DNA from: Glutamicibacter soli
GTDB lineage: Bacteria; Actinomycetota; Actinomycetes; Actinomycetales; Micrococcaceae
Direction of reading: 5' to 3'
DNA length: 64,000 bases
Assembly (NCBI RefSeq): GCF_003309065.1
Contig: NZ_POAF01000007.1
Span: 1 to 64,000 of the forward strand
Shown here in pieces: positions 54,972-63,956 of the stretch. The notes under the pieces are model-generated. The model made no database searches. It was not told the DNA's origin and saw only the letters and a program-made list of their open reading frames with translations. A program made the translations under genes and the position numbers. Every line of letters starts with the position of its first letter. The stretch's first letter is position 1.

Positions 54972-56363
54972 TCAGTTTTCGAATGACGACTTGTACGGGA
55001 ACAACGAATTGAGAACGCGTTTGGCCATCCTGCCCCGCAATTCCTTTTCGGAAACCGTTGCTACTTCATTCAGGCAGAACATCTGCTTGCCTGAACCTAC
55101 CAGCAGCCTGTAGAGGTTCAATGCCAAATGGTCGCCACCGAGATCAACATATGCATAGTCAATTTCGGCGGGCACGCCAAGTCCTTCGGCGGCCGCGATG
55201 TAGTGCGCTAGAGATGACGGAACAGAGATGTCATCTACGTGACGGAACTTATGCCTGGCAGTGGCATTGACCGCGCTCGGGAAGTACTCTCGGATCTTGT
55301 CATGGATCAGCAAACGTTGCGGATGAGCGACGTGCCGGAATTTCAACGCAGTCGTGCGGCCATACTTGTCAAAAATAAGATCTGCGTTCCGTTGAGCCGC
55401 TTGGTTGACTGCCAATCGGGGATTCGATGCTTCGGAATAGTGTTTGTTGGCCAGGGCGTATTTCACATCACCGCTAGCAGTGAAAAAGGTATTTTGCGAC
55501 AGCGGACGGCCGAAGAAAATATCGTCATTTACGTAGAGGAAATGCTCGGAGAGGCCCTCAATCTTGGAGATCTGGGTCTCGATTGCATGGGAGTTAAAGG
55601 TCGGCAAGCAGTCTTCGCTATTGTCGAAGATGTCCCGATGATCAACCAATTTGATCTTGCTATTATCTTGGCGCAGCCATTCTGGAACTTGGCCAGCGGT
55701 GACCAGAAAGATGTTCCGAACCCACGGCAGGTTCATTTCCAGCGATCGAAGGGAGTACTTCAGCTCGTCTCGGGACGTGTATCTCGCGAGATCGCGGCTA
55801 CTCTCGTGGGCCCCGTTTGCGGGAACCAGTTCCTTGTAACGGCGGTAGGAGGTTTGCCAATCGGCGTCTGCAGCGTCTACCCATGTGTAGACTACATCGA
55901 TGGGTTCCGTAAAATCTTGAACATCCGGAACTTGCGGTTTGCCATCGGAATAGACAACCCAAATTGCGCCTAGCCCAGCGTGTCGGTCGTCGCGCAGGGT
56001 GCCGCCGAATTCCTTCGGGGCGATCACGCTCCAAGCCTCGATCGCTCCATAGCCCACTGCGTCATGCTTTACTTTGACAAGACTAAATCCGTGTTTTTCG
56101 AATGCATCCGACAAAATTGCCCAGGAGCTGCCATCGACCGTAGTCGCCTGACGTACGGCATCATCTGCGTAGGCCAAGCCCAAGAATTCAGCAAGATGCC
56201 GTGTCGAAACGGTATTTTCAGTATGGATCTGCCGAATATTCAGAGAACTGCATGCCGTGGTTTTCGTACGCCAATCAAGGATCCGCTGCCAGAAGGAGCT
56301 AGGCATCGTGCGAGCCAGCTGACCTTTCCATCCACGAATTCCCAAAATAAACACACCATCCAC
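54972..56363 (-). CDS. Stealth-family polysaccharide phosphotransferase
   Basis: 463 residues from a GTG. The Stealth blocks are EPIDVVYTWVD (CR1, about 153-163), DELKYSLRSLEMNLPWV with FLVTAGQVPEWL, and FNSHAIETQI ... HFLYVNDDIFFG (CR2), then CR3/CR4-like segments such as HVAHPQRLL and KFRHVDD. The family transfers hexose-1-phosphate from UDP-sugars to make phosphodiester-linked polymers. Residues 1-150 are an extra N-terminal region without a known domain. It fits a phosphodiester-rich wall polymer together with tagD. Confidence 0.9.
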   Translation of the reverse strand: MDGVFILGIRGWKGQLARTMPSSFWQRILDWRTKTTACSSLNIRQIHTENTVSTRHLAEFLGLAYADDAVRQATTVDGSSWAILSDAFEKHGFSLVKVKHDAVGYGAIEAWSVIAPKEFGGTLRDDRHAGLGAIWVVYSDGKPQVPDVQDFTEPIDVVYTWVDAADADWQTSYRRYKELVPANGAHESSRDLARYTSRDELKYSLRSLEMNLPWVRNIFLVTAGQVPEWLRQDNSKIKLVDHRDIFDNSEDCLPTFNSHAIETQISKIEGLSEHFLYVNDDIFFGRPLSQNTFFTASGDVKYALANKHYSEASNPRLAVNQAAQRNADLIFDKYGRTTALKFRHVAHPQRLLIHDKIREYFPSAVNATARHKFRHVDDISVPSSLAHYIAAAEGLGVPAEIDYAYVDLGGDHLALNLYRLLVGSGKQMFCLNEVATVSEKELRGRMAKRVLNSLFPYKSSFEN

Positions 56364-56558
56364 CCGCGCTGGGCACTCGAGAAGTACGCACTAGACATGC
56401 GTTGTACTTGACTATTTTACATTCAGTTCACTTATTGTATAAAAATGCCAGTTAAGCTCACTTGAAGATACCGTATTCCGCCACTTAGGCGCACTGATAC
56501 TACCGGAATTTCCAGCTGGGGCCATCGGAAAACTTTGAACACCAATACCTAAATCTGG
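56364..56558. other. Spacer within polymer cluster
   Basis: About 195 bp, AT-rich, between the GT2 gene and the Stealth gene on the minus strand. It may contain a second promoter for the downstream half of the cluster. No gene is supported. Confidence 0.5.
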
Positions 56559-57449
56559 CTAGAGCACGGGTGGGCGACCGGCAAGAGTCATACGTAGCAG
56601 AGTGCGCCACTTCAACTTCGCACGTGGTTCCCTGTACCAAGGGCTCCCTTTCCATCCCGCACGCCATCCATCAACATACTGCCGGACAGCACCCGGGCTT
56701 TTTCTGAGCCTCAGGCATTCAAGCAGCATCCAAGCGGTCGGATAGATCCACATGAACGGCGATGGCAGGTTTCTGCGCGCCAACCAAACGCGATTTCTCG
56801 CATTCAATCTGTAGAATTCGTCGTGCCGCCTCGGATCAACAACTGGATGTCCGATTCGCATGTCCCCCGCATACCAGACATAGCGGCCAGTATCCCAGAT
56901 TCGCCAGGCAAGCTCAATACCTTCATGGGCATACCAAAAACCACCAGCCCAGCCACCGGTCTGGTCGAATATTTCCCGTGGGGCAACTAAGCATGTCTCG
57001 CCAACGTGAAAAACCTTGCTGGGTTCAACGGCCGTTCGCTTCTTGAGCCGGGGGATCCAGCGTCTTGGGTTCTGGTCTTCATGGTCTGGATCTGTGATTC
57101 GAGGCTGCAACAGCCCCATCTGTGGGTACTGTTCGAATCGCCGAACTGCGGTAATCAGAAAATCATCGTCGAGGAACCAGGAATCATCATCAAGAAAACA
57201 GAGGTACTCACCGCTTACCTTCGAAACGCCTGCGTTGCGCCCTGCAGGAATTCCCAGATTCTCTGGAAGGAATAACGTACCGAGCTGCTCTGGGATGCCG
57301 ACCGGATCCCAGCCGTTTCCCACGACGACAGCGTCAATTTCGACAGATGTCTGTGCCAGCAGGGACTCTAGCGCGCGTCGGAGCTCAATCGGTCGATTCC
57401 CCATCGTCAGTACTACGACACCGACCGCCGGTATATTCCGTTGTGACAT
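56559..57449 (-). CDS. Family-2 glycosyltransferase
   Basis: 296 residues. GT-A motifs are VGVVVLTMGNRPIELRRAL, the GIPAGRNAGV block, and the metal-binding LDDDSWFLDDD. ACLGGWAGGFWYAHEGIELAWR-like residues (GGWAGGFWYAHEGIELAWR) form the acceptor-side ED-type motif. It resembles rhamnosyl/galactofuranosyl-type transferases of actinobacterial wall polymers. It lies between the CDP-alcohol phosphatidyltransferase gene (38-nt gap) and the Stealth gene. Confidence 0.88.
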   Translation of the reverse strand: MSQRNIPAVGVVVLTMGNRPIELRRALESLLAQTSVEIDAVVVGNGWDPVGIPEQLGTLFLPENLGIPAGRNAGVSKVSGEYLCFLDDDSWFLDDDFLITAVRRFEQYPQMGLLQPRITDPDHEDQNPRRWIPRLKKRTAVEPSKVFHVGETCLVAPREIFDQTGGWAGGFWYAHEGIELAWRIWDTGRYVWYAGDMRIGHPVVDPRRHDEFYRLNARNRVWLARRNLPSPFMWIYPTAWMLLECLRLRKSPGAVRQYVDGWRAGWKGSPWYREPRAKLKWRTLLRMTLAGRPPVL

Positions 57450-57487
57450 GTCCCTCTGCTTAACGAACTGTGTTGAAAATGGACCGT

Positions 57488-58309
57488 TTAGGCTTTGAGC
57501 CTAGACGAGACCATGTTGGAAAGAAAATGACCGACATTCACGAGTATGCAAGCCGGCAACAGGATCCAGATCATCCACTTTTCAGCGCTGCCAGGTGAAC
57601 CCAGCACCGCGGAAATGACGGAGCACAGGAGAATAATCAGGCTGAGCTCAACTGCATGCAGGAGTTTGTGGAATGGCAGGAAGCGCGCCAGGGAACGCAG
57701 TCGGCCGATCACCGTGGTAGTCGGTACGGCACGGGCAGCAGCGGTATCCGGAAGCTTGCCCAGACCTGCCATGCCGCGCGCAGCATGGACCATTAATGAC
57801 TGGGATCGGTTGAGCACCAAGAGAACCGACAGGCACGCGGCCATAAAGAGGGTTGGCCAGGCTTGGCCAGCGCTTGCAGGATCGCCAGAAAGTTCATTGA
57901 ATACACGGAAGCCAAGCGCAATGGGAATCAGCGCTTCGGTCGTGTGGTGCCCGACCATGTCGATAAAGATTCCGCGCGGCGATTGCGACGCCCGCCAGCG
58001 GGCAACCTCGCCGTCCGAGCAGTCGAAGTAAAGCTGAACTTGCGAGAGCACGACGGCCAGCAAAGGGCCCCAGATCCCTGGAATCAGCAATGCCAGCGAC
58101 ATGCACCATCCAGCAAGGATCATCAGTCCGGTGACTCCGTTGGCGGTGATTCGCGTTCGGACCAATACTGCCGTCAGATAGATCGAGATATGGCGAAGGT
58201 ACAGTTCCGCTGTCCAGTGCTCAGCGTTCTTTCGTGCCCGAACTTCAGGGGGCTGGCACACTGCACGCAGTTGATCCAAGGTTGGACTTTTTGGACGTTC
58301 AACCATCAT
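57488..58309 (-). CDS. CDP-alcohol phosphatidyltransferase-family membrane protein
   Basis: 273 residues with about six hydrophobic helices. The family motif is D96-x2-D99-G100-x2-A103-R104-x8-G113-x3-D117-x3-H121 (SDGEVARWR ... GIFIDMVGHH): the last Asp of the usual D-G-x2-A-R-x8-G-x3-D-x3-D pattern is His. The enzyme class moves an alcohol phosphate from a CDP-activated donor within the membrane, possibly making the polymer's lipid anchor or linkage. Its ATG overlaps the end of the GT2 gene at 58306 by 4 nt, indicating co-translation. Confidence 0.88.
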   Translation of the reverse strand: MMVERPKSPTLDQLRAVCQPPEVRARKNAEHWTAELYLRHISIYLTAVLVRTRITANGVTGLMILAGWCMSLALLIPGIWGPLLAVVLSQVQLYFDCSDGEVARWRASQSPRGIFIDMVGHHTTEALIPIALGFRVFNELSGDPASAGQAWPTLFMAACLSVLLVLNRSQSLMVHAARGMAGLGKLPDTAAARAVPTTTVIGRLRSLARFLPFHKLLHAVELSLIILLCSVISAVLGSPGSAEKWMIWILLPACILVNVGHFLSNMVSSRLKA

Positions 58310-59343
58310 TTAACTCGACCTCGGTCCAAGGTGCCAGCCGCTCCAAAGACTCTGCCCTTCACATAGCCTGCTGCCCAGGGCAAATGGATGCTTTTGAAAG
58401 CGACGGATGCAAGAAGCTTTTCGCCGAGGTTCTCAGCATTGGACGCAATACCAGCGGCAACCGTGGCTCCTGCGTAAACCGCCGGTGCGGCCTGGAGCAG
58501 ATTCAATCCTGCTCGGGCAGTCTTGGGCAACTTTCCCTTGACGAACGGGGCAGCGAGCGTCGCTGCAAGTCCTGCGGTGACGCCAAGGAGCAATAGTGGC
58601 GGCAAATCGTGACGCAGTGACTTGCCTTCAGGGTAGCGCCTGGCAATTTCGCCACGCCATGTGCCCGAAGCATATGACTGGCGAATCAGCGCCTTGAAAT
58701 TATCGCGTGGGTAGTAGCCGACCTTGAGCTCTGGATCGAACCAGACCTTGTAGCCTGCCTGGCGGATCCGCATGCACAGTTCCCAGTCCTGGGCTCGCCA
58801 CATGTCTTCGTTGTACAGGCCGACCTTGTCGAAAACTTCACGTCGGAAGATTCCGAGGTAAGCGGATTCAGCTTCGCCCTCGGGGGCGCCTGAGTGGTAC
58901 GCAGGGCCCCCGAATCCGAATTTCGAATGATAAGCGGCAGCAATCGCCCGTTGTATTGGCGTTCTGCCCTTGGCATCCATGAGTCCACCGACATCGTGAG
59001 CTCCGACGCGAAACAGGGTCTCGACACCACGACGGGTGTACTCGGGCGGAAGCTCGCTATGCGCATCAACCCTCATAATAATTGGGTGTGATGACTTGCC
59101 GATGGCAAGATTCAGCGCGTTGGGAGTCCGGCCTTTGGGATTATCGACGAGGATAATGCGGGAGTCTTCGGACGCCAGCTGTTCCGCAACCGCGTTGGTT
59201 GTATCGCTGCTTGGCCCCAATGCAAGAACTAGTTCTTTGTCGCCCTCGTATTCTTGCGAGAGGATCGATTGAACAGCCTCACGCAGATATTCGGCTTCGT
59301 TCAGTACCGGCATGACGTATGAAACGCCAGGAAAGTCAGTCAT
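58306..59343 (-). CDS. Family-2 glycosyltransferase with C-terminal membrane region
   Basis: 345 residues. GT2 motifs are VSYVMPVLNEAEYLREAV, LVLALGPSSD, and MRVDAHSELPPEYTRRGV with the DxH form of the metal site. A QDWELCMRIRQAGYKVWF block is the acceptor-side motif. The last 100 residues contain two hydrophobic segments (LPPLLLLGVTAGLAATLAAP; AAPAVYAGATVAAG) that may anchor it. It probably adds a sugar early in the polymer pathway. The gene lies 7 nt after the ABC ATPase gene and overlaps the next by 4 nt. Confidence 0.88.
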   Translation of the reverse strand: MTDFPGVSYVMPVLNEAEYLREAVQSILSQEYEGDKELVLALGPSSDTTNAVAEQLASEDSRIILVDNPKGRTPNALNLAIGKSSHPIIMRVDAHSELPPEYTRRGVETLFRVGAHDVGGLMDAKGRTPIQRAIAAAYHSKFGFGGPAYHSGAPEGEAESAYLGIFRREVFDKVGLYNEDMWRAQDWELCMRIRQAGYKVWFDPELKVGYYPRDNFKALIRQSYASGTWRGEIARRYPEGKSLRHDLPPLLLLGVTAGLAATLAAPFVKGKLPKTARAGLNLLQAAPAVYAGATVAAGIASNAENLGEKLLASVAFKSIHLPWAAGYVKGRVFGAAGTLDRGRVK

Positions 59344-59350
59344 CTGTCAC

Positions 59351-60229
59351 TTACTTCTTGTGCTGTTGATACGCCTTGATGACCGTGTCCGGGTCGCCGT
59401 CCATCTTCTGGACACCCTTCTCAATCCAGATGCATCGGTTGCAAGTTTCCTTGATGGAATTCATGGAGTGCGATACCAGGAATACTGTTCCGGCGTTTTC
59501 TCGGATCTCACGGATCTTGGCTTCGCTGCGCTTGCGGAATTTGGCATCACCGACTGCCAATGCCTCATCGACAATGAGAATGTCATGCTGCTTGGATGCC
59601 GCAATTGCGAACTTCAAACGAGCGGCCATACCTGACGAGTAGGTGCGCATGGGCAGATCAATGAACTCTTCGAGCTCGGCGAATTTCGTGATTTCATCAC
59701 GCATGGTTTCGACCTCTTGACGGTTGTAGCCGAGAGCCAAGCCGCCAAGGGTAATGTTCTTGTCGCCCGAAAGATCGGGAATCAGCGCCGCGCCGACTCC
59801 CAGCAAGCTCGGCCTCGAGCGGGCGTAAACGGCCCCTGAGGCAGGAGGCGTAAGCCCAGTGATGGCTCGCAACAAGGTCGACTTGCCGGATCCGTTGGAA
59901 CCGATGATGCCGATCGATTCGTTCTCGTACGCGACGAAGGAGACACCCTTGAGTGCATGGACGGTCCGAACTCCACGCATCTTTGGCTGCAGCAATCGCC
60001 TCGCCCCTGCAGTGCCCACGGCCTTGCCGCTGGAGAATACCTGGTACTTCACGTGGAGGTTGTCCACCATGACCACAGGCTGACGCGTTTCATCGATGGT
60101 GAGTGTGGAGGACTTGATATCTTCGGGCTTGACTACATCAATGAATGACGTGTCATCGGAGAAAATCGGAGCAGGTTCGTACTCCGGATGAAGCCCGGGA
60201 TTTATTAGATCGTCAAAACTAATTGGCAC
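59351..60229 (-). CDS. Polysaccharide/teichoic-acid ABC exporter ATPase (TagH-like)
   Basis: 292 residues from a GTG at 60229, with GAGGAG nine nt upstream, inside the end of the permease gene (11-nt overlap). Walker A is GSNGSGKST, the signature is YSSGMAARLKFAIA, Walker B is ILIVDEALAVGD, and the H-loop is LVSHSMN. The N-terminal 60 residues are an extension before the nucleotide-binding domain. Together with the permease it flips the finished polymer outward. The longer frame to 60334 overlaps permease coding and is not used. Confidence 0.93.
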   Translation of the reverse strand: MPISFDDLINPGLHPEYEPAPIFSDDTSFIDVVKPEDIKSSTLTIDETRQPVVMVDNLHVKYQVFSSGKAVGTAGARRLLQPKMRGVRTVHALKGVSFVAYENESIGIIGSNGSGKSTLLRAITGLTPPASGAVYARSRPSLLGVGAALIPDLSGDKNITLGGLALGYNRQEVETMRDEITKFAELEEFIDLPMRTYSSGMAARLKFAIAASKQHDILIVDEALAVGDAKFRKRSEAKIREIRENAGTVFLVSHSMNSIKETCNRCIWIEKGVQKMDGDPDTVIKAYQQHKK

Positions 60230-61106
60230 GGCCGTAAAGCTCCTCAGCCTTCCAGAAGTAAATGAGTCCGAAGCCAAGCGCCAGCAGCGCCCAGACGGAA
60301 ACCACGATCCAGGCGAAAGGATCGTAGGTGGCATCGTTCATGATCATTGCGCGAGCGATTTGCAGCGTCTGATACAACGGGTGGAAATCGAAGATCCTCA
60401 CGAGCCAAGGCCAGTGGTTCAAGATACGGTCGACACTGAAGAGTACGCCCGAAGTATAAAAGAGCATGCGGGTAATCAGCGGCAGGATCTGGGTGAAATC
60501 TCGAATGTGCACGGTGATTCGAGCACAGATCAGGGCAATGCCCATGTTGAACACACTGAAGATCATGAGCAACGGGATAATGACAAGCCACGTCCACTTG
60601 GGTGTTGTGCCGAGGATCATCGCGTAGATGAACATGACCACGACCATGGGCATCAAGGTCAAGAGATTCTGCGTGACCTGGGCGACTGGCAATGTCAGTC
60701 GGGGGAAGGACAATGATTGAACCAGGGCTTGGTTACCGGTGATCGACTTCGCGCCGCCGTTCATTGAACTCGTGAAGAACTCGAAAAGGAAGACTCCGAT
60801 GACGACGAAAACCGGGAAGTCAGGTCCTTTGCTATCTCCCTGCAGGACACCGAAAATAACGCCATACATGATCGCGTTCATCGTCGGCTTGAGTACGACC
60901 CAGATCATGCCCAGACGATTCTGCTGGTTCTGCTTCTGAACACGAGCCTTGGCTAGCTCGTATATGAACTCACGCCGTTCCCAGGTCTGCTTCAGGTAGC
61001 TGGCCAACGTTGGGCGGGCACCCACACGGTGCAAGCCAAACTTGTCGGCTTCCTCTGCCACTGTCATGTGTGAATTGTCCTCATTGTCTTCGACCAACTT
61101 CTTCAT
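60219..61106 (-). CDS. Polysaccharide/teichoic-acid ABC exporter permease (TagG-like)
   Basis: 295 residues with six hydrophobic helices typical of ABC-2 type polysaccharide exporters. It opens with a 70-residue basic/acidic cytoplasmic N-terminus, then NRLGMIWVVLKPTMNAIMYGV. Conserved loops such as ITGNQALVQSLSFPRLTLPV match TagG/Wzm proteins. It works with the ATPase encoded by the overlapping downstream gene. An ABC-type export route argues for a teichoic-acid or O-antigen-like polymer rather than Wzy-dependent capsule. Confidence 0.93.
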   Translation of the reverse strand: MKKLVEDNEDNSHMTVAEEADKFGLHRVGARPTLASYLKQTWERREFIYELAKARVQKQNQQNRLGMIWVVLKPTMNAIMYGVIFGVLQGDSKGPDFPVFVVIGVFLFEFFTSSMNGGAKSITGNQALVQSLSFPRLTLPVAQVTQNLLTLMPMVVVMFIYAMILGTTPKWTWLVIIPLLMIFSVFNMGIALICARITVHIRDFTQILPLITRMLFYTSGVLFSVDRILNHWPWLVRIFDFHPLYQTLQIARAMIMNDATYDPFAWIVVSVWALLALGFGLIYFWKAEELYGRAN

Positions 61107-61208
61107 GCTTTACAAGCACAGATGTTCAAAGTCTAGTAGATCGGGTCAGGTTTTCGACGATTTTCCCAGCCAAGAGCGGGCAACTGTAGCGCCGATCACT
61201 TGTTCAAT

Positions 61209-62276
61209 CTATTCCTGGGGCGGATTTTCGTTAAGGTACTCGTCCATTGTGTCGGTCTTCAGTGCTTCCCGGATTTGTTGGATAGCCTGCTCGCTTGCGA
61301 GCTCAATGGATTGACCATCCGCGCTGGTGGAGCTGCCAGCAGTTGGCATCGTGAACATTGCAAGATTGTCCGTATCGACGTTCTTGAGCTGCATGCCCAA
61401 ACCGACCAGCGTCGCAGCATCGAAGCTACTGTCGAAGGTCAAATAGGGCGAAACCTTGTCAACAATGTCGTAAAGCTTGACGGGATTGGCAAGTGTGTCG
61501 GCAGACAACATTTGGTTTGCGGCAGCAGCTATGAATTTCCGCTGGTTGGCGACACGCTGGTAATCGCCGTTGGTGAATGACTTGCGTTCTCGAACGAACC
61601 GTAAGGCCCGATCCCCTTCCAGATTAATCTCCCCTTTCGGGTAGAAGTAATCGGTATCGTGCGCGGTGAAAGGGATGTCGTTCTGAACCGTCACACCACC
61701 AAGGGCAGTGGACAATTCTTTGAATCCGTCAAAGTCGATCATGGCTACATGATCAACTTTGGTGTCGAAAAGGCCTTCCATGGTCTGCACCAGGAGTGGA
61801 ATACCACCGAGCGAAACGGCGGCGTTGAGTTTGTTCTTCCCATAGCCCGGAATGTCCACGTACATATCGCGAACCGCGGACATGATGTAAATCTGGGACC
61901 GGTCCTCCGGGATATGCACCAGCATCATGGAATCGCTACGCTGGCTAACAGCCCCGTCCAAGGCAGCTGATTGGTCGGAGTCATCATCTGCATGGTCAAC
62001 ACCGACCAAAAGGATGTTCATTGATCCGTCGTCCGGGTCTTTGACCGGCCGGGCGTCCTCTTGCTCCTGAGTGAAGTTCAGTGCGACGGTATTGGTTTTC
62101 GAGTTAAAAGCATGTTGCAGGTTGAAGAGATAATATCCTGCGCCCAAAGCCGCGACTAGAAGGACAGACAGTGTCGACAGAACTATGGTTCGTACGCGCT
62201 TCTTCTTGCGTCTCGCAGCACCAAATTGCGCACTGCGCGAGATAAGGCTGTCCTGATTGGCATCGTTTGAGTTCAT
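61209..62276 (-). CDS. LytR-CpsA-Psr (LCP) family polymer ligase
   Basis: 355 residues. A short cytoplasmic N-terminus with a basic patch (RRKKKRVR) precedes a membrane helix (about 29-51), and the LCP domain lies outside. Conserved residues are in NILLVGVDHAD, QRSDSMMLVHI, SAVRDMYVDIPGYGKNKLNAA and ALRFVRERKSF. LCP enzymes transfer lipid-linked glycopolymers to peptidoglycan, which fits its place next to the exporter genes. ATG 62276 is used; a longer frame to 62336 has no ribosome site. Confidence 0.93.
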   Translation of the reverse strand: MNSNDANQDSLISRSAQFGAARRKKKRVRTIVLSTLSVLLVAALGAGYYLFNLQHAFNSKTNTVALNFTQEQEDARPVKDPDDGSMNILLVGVDHADDDSDQSAALDGAVSQRSDSMMLVHIPEDRSQIYIMSAVRDMYVDIPGYGKNKLNAAVSLGGIPLLVQTMEGLFDTKVDHVAMIDFDGFKELSTALGGVTVQNDIPFTAHDTDYFYPKGEINLEGDRALRFVRERKSFTNGDYQRVANQRKFIAAAANQMLSADTLANPVKLYDIVDKVSPYLTFDSSFDAATLVGLGMQLKNVDTDNLAMFTMPTAGSSTSADGQSIELASEQAIQQIREALKTDTMDEYLNENPPQE

Positions 62277-62339
62277 TTCTACCCCACCGAGAAATATCCG
62301 TCGAAGCCAACGGACCTTCCAGGTGACTTCGTGCAATCA

Positions 62340-62381
62340 AAAAGACTACCCAAGATAAATGTGATTATCCTGAGTAGTCTT
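62340..62381 (-). terminator. Terminator after galU
   Basis: AAAGACTAC (62340-62348) pairs with GTAGTCTTT (62373-62381), with an inner GATAA/TTATC stem; on the minus strand it is followed by a U-run (CTTTTTGATTG). It separates galU from the LCP gene. Confidence 0.88.
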
Positions 62382-62390
62382 TCGTCAATT

Positions 62391-63290
62391 CTAGTCATCC
62401 AACTCTGCGACAAATTCCTTTAGCCAGGTTCTCAAACCCTTGCCCAAGTCTTCGTGATCTACCGCGAGTGTAATGTTTGCCTGCAGATAGCTCAGCTTGT
62501 CGCCGGTGTCATAACGGCGACCCCGGAATACGACAGCATGGACGCCGGCGCCTTCGCCTTCAGCGCTTGCAAGAACCTGAAGTGCATCAGTCAACTGAAT
62601 CTCGTTACCACGGCCAGGTGCAGTATGCTCCAGAATCTCAAATACACGAGGATGTAGTAGGTAGCGGCCAATAACCGCAAGGTTGCTGGGTGCGTCCTCT
62701 ACTGCTGGCTTCTCGACAAGACCGTTGACCGCGACGAAATTCTCACCATCTACGGACGAAACATCAGCGCAACCGTATGCACTGATTTGATCCGGGGCTA
62801 CCTCCATGAGTGCAATGACGGATCCACCCGTCTTCTGTTGCACTTCAGCCATGACAGAAAGAAGCTCGTCACGCTCGTCGATAAGGTCATCGCCAAGAAG
62901 TACGGCAAACGGTTCATTGCCTACATGCTGCTTTGCGCAAAGGACTGCGTGACCTAGCCCCTTCGGGTCGCCCTGCCTGACATAGTGGATATCACCCAAA
63001 TGTGTCGCTTCATGAATGGCATCAAGTTTCTTCTTGTCACCTTTCGCTTCCAACGAATACTCGAGCGACGGAACACGGTCAAAGTGATCTTCCAACGCGC
63101 GCTTATTGCGCCCTGTAATCATGAGCAGGTCAGTAAACCCTGCTTTAGCTGCTTCGGCGACCACGTATTGAATCGCTGGCTTGTCAACGACAGGAAGCAT
63201 TTCCTTCGGCATAGCTTTGGTGGCTGGCAGAAACCTTGTCCCGAGCCCTGCAGCCGGAATCACGGCCTTGGTGATTTGACGATGAGTCAT
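62391..63290 (-). CDS. galU: UTP-glucose-1-phosphate uridylyltransferase
   Basis: 299 residues. The nucleotide-binding N-terminus VIPAAGLGTRFLPATKAMPK and the LPVVDKPAIQYVV block are the GalU signature, with VEKPAVEDAP and GRYLLHPRVFEIL later. It makes UDP-glucose, a precursor for glycosyl decoration and for Stealth-type phosphotransfer. It has its own terminator, so it may be expressed separately from the polymer operon. Confidence 0.95.
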   Translation of the reverse strand: MTHRQITKAVIPAAGLGTRFLPATKAMPKEMLPVVDKPAIQYVVAEAAKAGFTDLLMITGRNKRALEDHFDRVPSLEYSLEAKGDKKKLDAIHEATHLGDIHYVRQGDPKGLGHAVLCAKQHVGNEPFAVLLGDDLIDERDELLSVMAEVQQKTGGSVIALMEVAPDQISAYGCADVSSVDGENFVAVNGLVEKPAVEDAPSNLAVIGRYLLHPRVFEILEHTAPGRGNEIQLTDALQVLASAEGEGAGVHAVVFRGRRYDTGDKLSYLQANITLAVDHEDLGKGLRTWLKEFVAELDD

Positions 63291-63373
63291 TTGTGGGGCG
63301 ACCTATCAGAAGAAACGGGTAGTATTACAGATCAACAATCATATATCTACAGACTGGAAATACAAATTTCAGA

Positions 63374-63844
63374 TCATTTCCTTTGCAACCGTTTCATCAC
63401 GGCACGCGGGAAATATTCAGCAACATCGCCACCCAACGTCTGCACTTCCTTGAGAAGAGATGAAGAAAGATGGGTGAATCGAGTATCAGCCTGTAGGAAC
63501 ACGGTTTCGACGCCCGTCAAGTGACGGTTCATCGTTGCCATGGGAATTTCATATGCATAGTCAACCGTGCTTCGAAGGCCCTTGACGATTGCTTCGGCTC
63601 CCTGTTCCTTACAGAAGTCGGCAAGCAGTCCCTGGCCCATGGGAAGAGCTGAGACGCCACGGAGACCGCCGACCGTCTCCTCGACGATGGCGACTCGTTC
63701 CTCTTCGCTGAATCGGTAATTTTTTGAGTAATTCGTCGATACCGCAACGATCACTTCATCAAAAAGGCTGGCGGCACGAGCGATGATTTCAACATGACCA
63801 TTGTGAATCGGGTCAAAGGATCCTGGGCAAACGGCTCTACGCAT
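63374..63844 (-). CDS. coaD: Phosphopantetheine adenylyltransferase
   Basis: 156 residues, the usual length. The HXGH-type motif is NGHVEII after AVCPGSFDPIHNGH, and the YRFSEEERVA and GLRSTVDYAYEIPMATMNR blocks are diagnostic. It forms dephospho-CoA from phosphopantetheine and ATP. In related genomes coaD lies close to DUF177-rpmF-rnc; here the polymer cluster separates them. Confidence 0.96.
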   Translation of the reverse strand: MRRAVCPGSFDPIHNGHVEIIARAASLFDEVIVAVSTNYSKNYRFSEEERVAIVEETVGGLRGVSALPMGQGLLADFCKEQGAEAIVKGLRSTVDYAYEIPMATMNRHLTGVETVFLQADTRFTHLSSSLLKEVQTLGGDVAEYFPRAVMKRLQRK

Positions 63845-63956
63845 ATGTTGAATGTATCAAGAAGTACCGGCCAAAACGTGAATTGCCGATAAACCCAAGT
63901 AACGAAGTGACGTTTCGAATACCCGACCGCTCCTGCCCCCGATCCATAATAGGTTT

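Noticed and set aside
46817-63290. Biosynthesis of a small-molecule natural product
   Set aside because: Glycosyltransferases, tagD, the ABC exporter and the LCP ligase fit a wall polymer; no polyketide, peptide synthetase or tailoring genes are present.
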